Below, in pieces: positions 1-7,509 of a stretch of 7,641 nucleotides of DNA; the stretch's first letter is position 1, and each line of letters begins with the position of its first letter. The translations under genes were made by a program, and so were the position numbers. Location of the stretch: NCBI GenBank assembly GCA_900313265.1, contig OMRN01000297.1:1-7641 (forward strand), in the 5' to 3' direction. Under the pieces are notes generated by a model. That model ran no database searches. It saw nothing but the letters and a program-made list of their open reading frames with translations, and was not told the DNA's origin. This stretch comes from an uncultured Lachnospiraceae bacterium (lineage in GTDB: Bacteria; Bacillota; Clostridia; Lachnospirales; Lachnospiraceae).

Positions 1-1
1 C

Positions 2-3000
2 AAGGCGCTTAAGAGTGACGGCGAAATCGAAAAAGAGATGTCCTCGTACTTTGCCTATATAAAGAACCAGAAGGAAATGCTGGAAAGCGAGCGGGGCGAT
101 GAGTATGAAGAATATTATGCGAATCTTTTAGGCGAATACGAATCCTCCACGGAGCTTCCTTCCGATGTTTCTAAGGCAGCAGAACCCGGAAAGAAGAAGT
201 TTGCTTACGGAACCTTTGACGAAAATCTGGTATCAAAAGCCTGCCGGAATTTAAGTGTTTCCGAAGCCGGATTGTTCCTTGCAGCTCTTGACTATACGCT
301 TGCGAGAGTATCGGTATCCGATAAGATTTATCTTGCAACTATTTCAAGCGGCCGGTCGGATGTCCGCTTTGCGGATACGTTCGGAATGTTTGTAAATACG
401 CTGCCTTTAGCGGCAAAACTTTCCGACGGAACGGTCAATGATTTTGTAAAAGAGGTTTCCGACGGACTGCAGAAGGCAATGGACCACGAGAATTATCCGT
501 TTGCGGAAGTGGCCGCAAAGTGGGGCTTTGATATTCACGTTATGTATGAATATCAGCGCGGTATCGTGGAAAAACCGGATATTCCGGGTCTTGTAAAGGT
601 GGAAGGAATCGAAACACCGGAAGCGAAGTTCGGCATTACCGTAAGGATTGTCGATAAAGCAAGCGGCCCTGCCATCGAGGTTGAGTTTAACGATGCTCTT
701 TACACGGACAAGGCAATCGATGAGTTTATCAAATCCTATGCCATTGTTATCGAAAAGTTTGCAAAATACGGACGAAACAGACTCCGCGGCATTACGCTTC
801 TGGATAAAGAAAGAGAAGAGGTTCTCTTAACATATCATTCCAGGGATGTGAAACCCGAGATTGATCCGTCTGTTTTATTCCATTCGGGTATTGAAAAGCA
901 TGCACGCCTTACGCCGGATAAGCTTGCGATAACGGCTGTGGACGGTGATTACACTTATAAAGAACTTGACGAAAATGCAAACCGCATTGCCAATGCTTTG
1001 ATTAAAAATGGCATTAAAACGGGAAGCCGCGTCATCCTTCTTTTACCGCGTACAGCCGGATTTTTCTTTGCCCTGTACGGAACCCTCAAAGCAGGCGGTG
1101 CGTATATCCCGTGTGATCCGAATTACCCCATTGAGAGAGTACGTCATATTATCGACGATTCCGGGGCGGATTTAATTATTACCACGGCGGACAAGGCGGA
1201 ACGGTTTACGGATAAGCCGGCAGCGGATATTGCAAGCCTGCTTGCGGAAGAAAATACATCCAAACCGGAAGTAAGTATTACGCAGGATGACCTGGCATAC
1301 TTAATCTATACGTCCGGATCAACCGGCAAGCCGAAAGGCGTTATGTTAAAGCACAGAGGCATCGTCAATTATGTGACGGCTGTACCGGATAACATTCTGA
1401 TGCATGCGATGGCCGAAAGAGGGCATGTTCTTACCGCCGTTACCACCTTCTCCTTCGACTTCTCGATTAAAGAGTGGGGAGGACCTTTATTTAACGGCCT
1501 GACGCTTTCCGTTGCATCCGATGAGGAAATCAATGATGCAAACAGCCTTGCGGCAAGAATGAAGGCAACCGGAACCGATGTCTTCGGCTGCACGCCGTCA
1601 AGACTCCAGACCCTTATGGAGTCGGCGGACTTTAAGGAGGCGATTGAGAACTGTAAGATTCTCATTAACGGTGGAGAGAAATATCCGGAACAGCTTCTGT
1701 TAACACTGAAGAAAAATAAGGACAGACTTTTATTTAACACTTACGGTCCTACGGAGACGACCGTATCTTCCAATACGCAGGAACTGTCGGGATATGATTC
1801 CGTGAATGCCGGTCGTCCTCTTCCGGGCGTTGTCGAATTTATTGTGGACCTTGACGGAAACGAAGTTCCCGCAGGCGTTACCGGTGAACTTTATATCGGC
1901 GGCATCGGTGTTGCCGCAGGATATAACAACCTGCCGGAAATGACGGCGGAGAGGTTCATCGATTATAACGGAATCAGGGTTTATAAATCCGGAGACTTCG
2001 CAAGATGGCTTGATAAGGGCAATGTGGAGATTCTCGGAAGAAGAGACAATCAGATTAAACTTCGCGGACTCCGTATCGAACTTGACGAAGTGGATTCGGT
2101 TCTTTCCTCTGTCGAAGGAATCGGACGTACGGCCGTGAAGATTGAGAAAATCAACGGCATTGAGCATCTGTGTGCATGGTTTACGGCAGACCACCCGGTG
2201 GATATCGGAAATCTGAAGAAAGAACTGGGCAGAACCTTGACGAACTATATGGTTCCGACCGCTTATATGCAGCTTGAGGAAATGCCCGTAACACCAAACG
2301 GCAAGTTAGACTTAAAGAGTCTGCCGGTTCCCGAACTGTACCGTGCCAACAATTCCGGTGCTCCGGAGACACCTGCGGAGAAGGATTTTGCCGATATATT
2401 CGGAAAGATTCTTCATGTTGAAAACATCGGCGCAAACGAGAATTTCTTCGATCTTGGCGGAACCAGCCTTTTGGTTACCAATGTTGTAATCGATGCGAAT
2501 AAACGCGGCTATACGATTACGTTCGGAGATGTTTTTGACAATCCCACACCGAGGGCTTTGGCCGATTTAACCGGCGGCGCCGGCAGTGTGGCAAAACAGG
2601 CGGATAATGAAGATAAAGAAGTCAGCGATTACGATTATTCGGCCATTAACGAAGTTCTTGCGAAAAACAATCTTGAGAACTTTAAAAAGGGTGAAGCAAA
2701 GGATATCGGTGATGTGCTTCTTACGGGAGCTACCGGATATCTCGGCATTCACATTCTGCATGAACTGATTACAGGCGGAGAGAAGAAGATTTACTGCCTG
2801 CTCCGGTCCCAGGCGGATGAACCGGCGGATGACAGGCTGGCAAGAATGTACTTCTACTATTTCGATTCGAACATCAAACCGCTGTTCGGAGAGAGGCTGA
2901 TTGTAATCGACGGGGATATTACGGATCCTGAGATTCTGGTAACGTTAGAAGATAAGGGCATCAATACGGTTATCAACTGTGCGGCGGTGGTAAAACATTT

Positions 3001-3808
3001 TGCCAGCGGAACGCTTATCGAAGATGTCAATGTGGGAGGAACTGTGAACCTGGTTGAGTTCTGCTTAAGAACCAAGGCCGCCATGATCCAGACATCTACC
3101 ATGAGTGTGGTAACCTCGGCATTTAAGGATGTCATACCGGAAGGATTCCTGCCGGATGAGCGGACACTTTACTTTAACCAGCAGCTTGAAAACAAGTACA
3201 TTCATTCCAAGTTCTTGGCGGAGAGAGCGGTTCTTGAAGCCATTGCAACAAAGGGGCTGGAAGGAAAAATCATGAGATTCGGAAACCTTGCGGCAAGACA
3301 TTCCGACGGAGAGTTTCAGATTAATTTTGCGACAAACTCGGCCATGGGACGTCTTAAAGCCTTTGCGATGCTTGGATGTGCATCCTTCGACCAGCTTGAC
3401 AAGACGATGGAATTCTCACCGATCGATGCCTGCGCCAAAGCGGTAGTCATGCTTTCGGGAACGCCTTCCGAGTGCACCATGTTCCATGTATTTAATAACC
3501 AGAATATTTCCATGGAAGGTATTTTCCACGAACTCGGCACTTTAGGTTATAATATTGACTATGTGGAACCGGAGGAGTTTGCCAAAGCGTTTGCCATGGC
3601 CCAGTCCGATCCGGATAAGGCTTCCGAACTGACCAGCATCATGGCGTATATGCCGGCTCCGGGAGGAAGGGAATCGGTAAGACTTACCAGACAGTGCGGT
3701 TATACGATGCAGGTTCTTTACCGTCTCGGATTTGCATGGCCGGTAACCACATGGGATTATATTGAGAGATTTGTATCCGCACTTAGCGGACTCGGATATT
3801 TTGAATAG
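2..3808 (+). CDS. Nonribosomal peptide synthetase, terminal C-A-T-R module (5' end outside window)
   Basis: This protein activates an amino acid, joins it to an upstream acyl or peptidyl donor and releases the product by reduction. The frame is open from base 2, so the Met at base 38 is internal; residues below count from that Met. Residues 1-265 are the condensation domain after its HHxxxDG motif, which must lie just upstream; FGMFVNTLPL (115-124) and HENYPF (150-155) are seen. Residues 280-765 are the adenylation domain, with YTYKEL, YTSGSTGKPKG (424-434), NTYGPTE (567-573), the SGDFARW region (651-657) and NGKLD (754-758). The carrier domain has FFDLGGTSL, with phosphopantetheine Ser810 at 2465-2467. 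After a charged linker, residues 890-1256 form a thioester reductase of the extended short-chain dehydrogenase type, with GATGYLG (897-903), STMS (1020-1023) and YxxxK (Tyr1054, Lys1058). There is no thioesterase. The gene is followed closely by two signalling genes. Family and domains are sure; substrate and product are unknown. Confidence 0.96.
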   Translation, partial: KALKSDGEIEKEMSSYFAYIKNQKEMLESERGDEYEEYYANLLGEYESSTELPSDVSKAAEPGKKKFAYGTFDENLVSKACRNLSVSEAGLFLAALDYTLARVSVSDKIYLATISSGRSDVRFADTFGMFVNTLPLAAKLSDGTVNDFVKEVSDGLQKAMDHENYPFAEVAAKWGFDIHVMYEYQRGIVEKPDIPGLVKVEGIETPEAKFGITVRIVDKASGPAIEVEFNDALYTDKAIDEFIKSYAIVIEKFAKYGRNRLRGITLLDKEREEVLLTYHSRDVKPEIDPSVLFHSGIEKHARLTPDKLAITAVDGDYTYKELDENANRIANALIKNGIKTGSRVILLLPRTAGFFFALYGTLKAGGAYIPCDPNYPIERVRHIIDDSGADLIITTADKAERFTDKPAADIASLLAEENTSKPEVSITQDDLAYLIYTSGSTGKPKGVMLKHRGIVNYVTAVPDNILMHAMAERGHVLTAVTTFSFDFSIKEWGGPLFNGLTLSVASDEEINDANSLAARMKATGTDVFGCTPSRLQTLMESADFKEAIENCKILINGGEKYPEQLLLTLKKNKDRLLFNTYGPTETTVSSNTQELSGYDSVNAGRPLPGVVEFIVDLDGNEVPAGVTGELYIGGIGVAAGYNNLPEMTAERFIDYNGIRVYKSGDFARWLDKGNVEILGRRDNQIKLRGLRIELDEVDSVLSSVEGIGRTAVKIEKINGIEHLCAWFTADHPVDIGNLKKELGRTLTNYMVPTAYMQLEEMPVTPNGKLDLKSLPVPELYRANNSGAPETPAEKDFADIFGKILHVENIGANENFFDLGGTSLLVTNVVIDANKRGYTITFGDVFDNPTPRALADLTGGAGSVAKQADNEDKEVSDYDYSAINEVLAKNNLENFKKGEAKDIGDVLLTGATGYLGIHILHELITGGEKKIYCLLRSQADEPADDRLARMYFYYFDSNIKPLFGERLIVIDGDITDPEILVTLEDKGINTVINCAAVVKHFASGTLIEDVNVGGTVNLVEFCLRTKAAMIQTSTMSVVTSAFKDVIPEGFLPDERTLYFNQQLENKYIHSKFLAERAVLEAIATKGLEGKIMRFGNLAARHSDGEFQINFATNSAMGRLKAFAMLGCASFDQLDKTMEFSPIDACAKAVVMLSGTPSECTMFHVFNNQNISMEGIFHELGTLGYNIDYVEPEEFAKAFAMAQSDPDKASELTSIMAYMPAPGGRESVRLTRQCGYTMQVLYRLGFAWPVTTWDYIERFVSALSGLGYFE

Positions 3809-3813
3809 GAGTT

Positions 3814-3821
3814 AAAGGAGG
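3814..3821 (+). promoter_or_regulatory. Strong ribosome binding site of the STAS gene
   Basis: AAAGGAGG lies five bases before the ATG at 3827 and is a near-perfect Shine-Dalgarno sequence. It sits in the 18-base gap after the NRPS stop codon (3806-3808). That gap has no room for a terminator, so the STAS gene is probably translated efficiently from the NRPS transcript. Confidence 0.85.
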
Positions 3822-3826
3822 ACATT

Positions 3827-4117
3827 ATGACAATCACAAAAACAGTAAACGGAAGCGAAGCAACCTTAAAGGTGGACGGATGGCTTGATACACAGGCATC
3901 TCCGGATATGCAGCAGGAACTCGATGCGCTCGAACCGGGAATTGACAGCCTTGTTCTTGATTTTGCCGATCTTGAATACATTTCATCTTCCGGTGTCAGG
4001 ATAGTGGTTGCTGCGTATAAGAAAATGGACGGAGCGCTGGTTGTAAAGAATGTTTCTTCCGGTATCATGAGTATCTTTAAAGCGACCGGAATCGATAAAA
4101 AAATAAGGTTTGAATAA
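3827..4117 (+). CDS. STAS-domain anti-sigma factor antagonist (SpoIIAA/RsbV-like)
   Basis: This small cytoplasmic protein of 96 residues is a single STAS domain, the usual size for SpoIIAA/RsbV-type antagonists. In that family the unphosphorylated protein binds a kinase/anti-sigma factor and frees its partner; phosphorylation of a conserved serine blocks this and a PP2C phosphatase restores it. The signature is VLDFADLEYISSSGVRIVV (residues 43-61), and aligning SSSG with the family DSSG motif makes Ser54 (3986-3988) the likely phosphosite. The aspartate usually just before it is replaced by Ser53. The C-terminal stretch resembles the usual end of bacterial STAS antagonists. The start is fixed by the AAAGGAGG site at 3814-3821. 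The stop codon overlaps the start of the downstream phosphatase/kinase by one base (TAATG), so the two are probably translationally coupled and the downstream protein is the likely enzyme acting on this one. The final target is not visible. Confidence 0.93.
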   Translation: MTITKTVNGSEATLKVDGWLDTQASPDMQQELDALEPGIDSLVLDFADLEYISSSGVRIVVAAYKKMDGALVVKNVSSGIMSIFKATGIDKKIRFE

Positions 4118-6087
4118 TGCATAAGAAACCACGATTATCAATTATCATACAAATTGCTATTGTATTCATTCTCGCAATGAGTCTGTCTTTCTGTGCGGGA
4201 TTGCTTTTCGGCAGGCATTATCTGATGAAAAGAGCGGTTGAGGTGAATATGTATACGGCAAACGATCTTGCCAATCTGGTAAGGTATTATCTTGAACCGC
4301 TGATGCCGATTGACTCCTTAAGCGATGAGCACAAGGAGCAGACAAGAACCCTTTTCAGGGAATTCTGTATTAATTTCGATTATAAGTATGTATATCTGTA
4401 CATGCCCTCGGAAGACGGAACTCTGACGTACTATTTCTCCGCTGCGCAGGACGATGCCATGGATGAGGAAATACAACGGATCCGTCCGTTCGGAAGCACG
4501 ATTAAAAGGGATTTGTTCAAAGATGAGGAAAGTATCCTTAAGGGTGAAGAGGATGAAGGATATGAGTTTGTTGATGACCGATACGGCAATGTGTGTGAAT
4601 TTATGTTTGCCTTAAAGGATCAGGATGGGAATCTTTGCGGAATTATCGGTATTGACGATGATATCTCGGATGTTCGAAAAGATTTAGCCAGAGAACAGAG
4701 TACCCTGCTGGTTTTAATGCTGGTTTATTTTCTGGTTGCCATTCTTGTATCGCTGGTTCTTATAAAGAGATTTGTCATTCTTCCGATTGATAATCTTTCA
4801 AAGAGAATGAGACGGTTCATAGAAGACAAGGATGCCGGAACAACGGAAGTCAAGACGATTTTTGCTGACGAAGTGACGGATATTCATGATTCCTTTAACA
4901 AGATGGCAGGTGATATTACAGCATACGTTAAGGATTTAAAAGAGCTTACCACGGAAAAGGCAAGGAACGAGACGCAGATTGAAGTGGCAAGAAAAATCCA
5001 AAGAGATATTGTTCCACCCGATTACAGTCTGACCGGCAACGGATGCGACATCTTCTGCGTTGAAAAGCCGGCTAAGGCGGTCGGCGGAGATTTCTATGAT
5101 GTATTCTATATTAGCGAACGGGAAATCTGTGTGACAGTCGGGGATATATCGGGAAAGGGAATTTCGGCGGCTCTCTTTATGGTCATGGTTAAGACGAACT
5201 TAAGGAATTATGTTAAAACCGGAGAATCTTTGTCGGACGTCCTTCGAAGAGTGAACCGAGAAGTTTGCGCTTCCAACTCACAGGATATGTTTGCAACGGT
5301 ATTTCTTTCGGTGTTAAATACCGAAACAGGTGTACTCCGATATGCCAATGCAGGACATGAACAGCCTCTTGTTATTTGCAATGAGCCGTATTATTTAACT
5401 CCGGATACCGGTATGGCGCTCGGACTTTTTGAAGATGCCGCGTTTAAGGAGGAAGAGTGCACACTAAAGGATGGTCAGGGCATTCTCGTTTACACGGACG
5501 GGGTTGCGGAATCCATTAATACCGGTAAAGAACAGTACGGCATGGACAGAATCAAAGAAACCGTGCATGGTTTGTCTGCTTCCTGTAACCGTTTTGAACC
5601 CGAAGAAGCCGTGAATGCCGTGATTGATTCGGTAACAAACTTTTCAAAGGATATGGAACAGTTTGATGATATTACCTGTGTTACGTTAATTTACCGGAAT
5701 AATGAAGAGGACAGGCTGCATCTGAAACCCGACATGGCTTCATTTGAAATCGTAAAAGAGAAAATGATTGAAGTTTTGGGAAATACGGAAGAAAGCAGAA
5801 ATATGATCATGGCCTGTGAAGAGATGTTCTGTAATATCGTGAATTATTCCGGAACCGATTCAATCAGCGTTGTTTTCCGAAGAGTGTACGATTTATTCTC
5901 GATTGAGTTGGTTGACAGCGGTGTACCTTTTGATCCGATTAATGCCGTAATCCGGAATAAGGATTTCTTAGAACTGGATACCGGCGGAATGGGAATCAAA
6001 CTTGCACGATTAAATTCCAAGGAGATGGTTTATAACCGGATGTACGGCAGGAATCATCTGATTATGAAATTCGAAATACCTTCATAA
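4117..6087 (+). CDS. Membrane sensor with HAMP, SpoIIE-type PP2C phosphatase and RsbW-like kinase domains
   Basis: This 656-residue protein appears to be a complete partner switch on one chain. A transmembrane helix (about 8-31) is followed by an extracytoplasmic segment (about 32-195) whose end, around DQDGNLCGIIGIDDD, resembles Cache-type sensors. A second helix (about 196-218), HAMP (about 219-275) and a signalling helix ending in ARKIQRDIVPP come next. The PP2C domain (about 310-527) keeps its acidic metal-site motifs: GGDFYD (323-328), VGDISGKG (341-348), YTDG (459-462) and Asp517-Asp518. The last part (about 540-653) is a GHKL ATPase like RsbW/SpoIIAB, with an N-box of Glu569 and Asn573, DSGVPFDP (600-607) and GGMG (623-626). 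By family analogy the phosphatase would dephosphorylate, and the kinase phosphorylate, the STAS protein encoded just upstream. The ATG overlaps the STAS stop; only a weak AAGG (4105-4108) precedes it, which fits translational coupling. The ligand sensed and the direction of control are unknown. Confidence 0.93.
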   Translation: MHKKPRLSIIIQIAIVFILAMSLSFCAGLLFGRHYLMKRAVEVNMYTANDLANLVRYYLEPLMPIDSLSDEHKEQTRTLFREFCINFDYKYVYLYMPSEDGTLTYYFSAAQDDAMDEEIQRIRPFGSTIKRDLFKDEESILKGEEDEGYEFVDDRYGNVCEFMFALKDQDGNLCGIIGIDDDISDVRKDLAREQSTLLVLMLVYFLVAILVSLVLIKRFVILPIDNLSKRMRRFIEDKDAGTTEVKTIFADEVTDIHDSFNKMAGDITAYVKDLKELTTEKARNETQIEVARKIQRDIVPPDYSLTGNGCDIFCVEKPAKAVGGDFYDVFYISEREICVTVGDISGKGISAALFMVMVKTNLRNYVKTGESLSDVLRRVNREVCASNSQDMFATVFLSVLNTETGVLRYANAGHEQPLVICNEPYYLTPDTGMALGLFEDAAFKEEECTLKDGQGILVYTDGVAESINTGKEQYGMDRIKETVHGLSASCNRFEPEEAVNAVIDSVTNFSKDMEQFDDITCVTLIYRNNEEDRLHLKPDMASFEIVKEKMIEVLGNTEESRNMIMACEEMFCNIVNYSGTDSISVVFRRVYDLFSIELVDSGVPFDPINAVIRNKDFLELDTGGMGIKLARLNSKEMVYNRMYGRNHLIMKFEIPS

Positions 6088-6090
6088 ATG

Positions 6091-6119
6091 TTAACATCAT
6101 ATGCTTTCTGTGATATAAT
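6091..6119 (+). promoter_or_regulatory. Predicted vegetative (sigma-A type) promoter of the MATE gene
   Basis: A -35 box TTAACA (6091-6096, five of six consensus bases) and a perfect -10 box TATAAT (6114-6119) are separated by exactly 17 bases. TG sits one base before the -10, making it an extended -10 element. Transcription would start near 6126. The promoter begins four bases after the phosphatase stop codon, so the MATE gene can be expressed apart from the upstream operon. No operator-like inverted repeat overlaps it. Prediction from sequence only. Confidence 0.78.
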
Positions 6120-6134
6120 CGCGTCTGGAAAGCT

Positions 6135-6140
6135 GGTGAT
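6135..6140 (+). promoter_or_regulatory. Ribosome binding site supporting the TTG start at 6145
   Basis: GGTGAT matches the downstream half of the full Shine-Dalgarno consensus AAGGAGGTGAT and lies four bases before TTG 6145. That places it in the register expected if the whole element were present. The ATG at 6178 has only an AAAAGGA about 13 bases upstream, which is too far. This site is the main reason for choosing the TTG, but it is not a strong AGGAGG core. Confidence 0.5.
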
Positions 6141-6144
6141 TACG

Positions 6145-7509
6145 TTGAAATACAATAAAAAGGATTTGTTTGAATCCATGCATCCGGCTAAGGCACTGGC
6201 GATTATGGCGGTGCCTACGGTTGCAAGTCAGATGATTCTTTTAATCTATAATATTGCCGATACCTGGTTTATCGGAAGGACAGATAATCCGTCCATGATC
6301 GCGGCCTCGAATCTGGGCCTGACCGTATATTTAATAGCAGCCTCCATAGCGAATGTCTTCGGAGTCGGAGGCGGGGCTTTAATGGTCCGGTTAATCGGAG
6401 AGAAGAGGACGGAGGATGCAACAAAAGTGGCATCCTACAGCATCATTGCATCCGGTATTGCAGCTCTTGCATTCTCTATACTTACCCTCATTTTTATGAC
6501 GCCGCTGCTACGGCTTCTCGGTGCGGAAGATATGACGCTTTTCTACGGAAGGCAGTATCTTCTTACTACGGTTGTGCTTGGCAGTATTCCGACAATTTTA
6601 TCCATGAGCATGCCGCAGATTTTAAGGAATGCTGGGTATTCCAAAGAAGCGGGAATCGGAGTGGGCGTCGGCAGCCTTTTAAATGTGCTGCTCGATCCGC
6701 TGTTCATGTTTGTGATTCTGCCGAAAGGAAACGAAGTACTGGGTGCCGGAATTGCAACCATGCTTTCAAATGTATTCTCGTTTCTTTATTTCATATGGAT
6801 TTTTCGGAAAGTCAGAAATGAAAGTGTAATAAAGATTTCCTTTAAGAGAGGAAAAATCGATAAGAAGGATTTGTCGTCGTTATATATGGTCGGAGTTCCG
6901 GCCGCCATCAGTATTTTTCTCTTTGACCTTGTAACCATCGTCATTAACCGTCTGGCAACCGGATACGGGGATCATGTAATTCCTCTTGCGGCGATGGGTA
7001 TCGTACTGAAACTGGAGAGGATTCCGATTAATACCTGTCTCGGAATCTGTCTCGGAATGGTACCGCTTGTTGCCTATAATTACGGCGCAAGAAATTTTGA
7101 GAGAATGGAAAAAATTTCGGATTTGGCCAGACGGGTAATTCTCGGTTTCGCCACGCTCTGCATGTTGGTGTTTTTCTTTTTCTCCGGGCCGATTGTCGGA
7201 CTTTTTACCCATGAAGAAAGAACCGTTTCCCTGGGCGCGATATTCTTACAGGGACGGTGCCTGGCACTTCCGTTCATGATGCTCGGCTATCACATCATCA
7301 ACTTCATGAATGCCGTCAACAAGGGAAAAATTTCGTTCCTTTTGGCAATCTTAAGACATGTGATTCTGCTGATTCCGTGCCTTCTTTTGATGAACCGCTT
7401 TATGGGAATGCCGGGATTAATCTGGGCACAGCTTGTGGCGGATTTCATCAATACGGCGATTGCATTCCTGATTTTCCTGCGTGTCCGAAAGGGGATTATG
7501 GGAAGTTAG
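6145..7509 (+). CDS. MATE-family multidrug/metabolite efflux transporter
   Basis: This is an integral membrane exporter of the MATE family, which uses a sodium or proton gradient to expel organic compounds. The 454-residue length and about twelve hydrophobic helices in two similar halves match the family. Recognisable stretches are YNIADTWFIGR after the first helix, GVGGGALMVRLIGEKR (6364-6411), PQILRNAG, LLNVLLDPLFMFV, and in the second half LVAYNYGARN near 7068-7097. The frame is open back to an ATG at 6088, but that codon lies upstream of the promoter at 6091-6119 and would add residues atypical of the family. TTG 6145 gives an N-terminus reading (f)MKYNKKDLFESMHPAKALA, like that of clostridial relatives; ATG 6178 is the alternative. 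The gene follows the NRPS and signalling genes on the same strand, so export of the peptide product is possible but unproven. Its stop codon overlaps that of the convergent nucleosidase gene. Confidence 0.93.
   Translation: MKYNKKDLFESMHPAKALAIMAVPTVASQMILLIYNIADTWFIGRTDNPSMIAASNLGLTVYLIAASIANVFGVGGGALMVRLIGEKRTEDATKVASYSIIASGIAALAFSILTLIFMTPLLRLLGAEDMTLFYGRQYLLTTVVLGSIPTILSMSMPQILRNAGYSKEAGIGVGVGSLLNVLLDPLFMFVILPKGNEVLGAGIATMLSNVFSFLYFIWIFRKVRNESVIKISFKRGKIDKKDLSSLYMVGVPAAISIFLFDLVTIVINRLATGYGDHVIPLAAMGIVLKLERIPINTCLGICLGMVPLVAYNYGARNFERMEKISDLARRVILGFATLCMLVFFFFSGPIVGLFTHEERTVSLGAIFLQGRCLALPFMMLGYHIINFMNAVNKGKISFLLAILRHVILLIPCLLLMNRFMGMPGLIWAQLVADFINTAIAFLIFLRVRKGIMGS

Noticed and set aside
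38..40. ATG at 38 as the start of the NRPS gene
   Set aside because: The frame is open to the window edge, no ribosome binding site precedes it, and a start here would leave a condensation domain without its catalytic HHxxxDG half.
1369..2435. Three antisense open frames (1369-1740, 1730-2194, 2181-2435) opposite the adenylation domain
   Set aside because: Their translations resemble no protein family, they lie wholly opposite a well-conserved coding region, and they lack good ribosome binding sites; they are shadows of the sense codons.
2571..2583. CCGGC-GGC-GCCGG palindrome in the carrier-reductase linker
   Set aside because: It encodes the glycine- and alanine-rich linker and is explained by GGC/GCC codons; no regulatory context.
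3776..3790. Perfect inverted repeat TCCGC-ACTTA-GCGGA near the NRPS stop as a terminator or attenuator
   Set aside because: The stem is only five pairs, it lies inside coding sequence, and no T-run follows directly. A hairpin of this size is expected by chance.
3757..4122. Antisense open frame across the whole STAS gene
   Set aside because: It is opposite a clear STAS domain and crosses two gene junctions, with no recognisable product.
6880..7277. Antisense open frames (6880-7212 and 7080-7277) inside the MATE gene
   Set aside because: They are low-complexity complements of membrane-helix codons and resemble no family.
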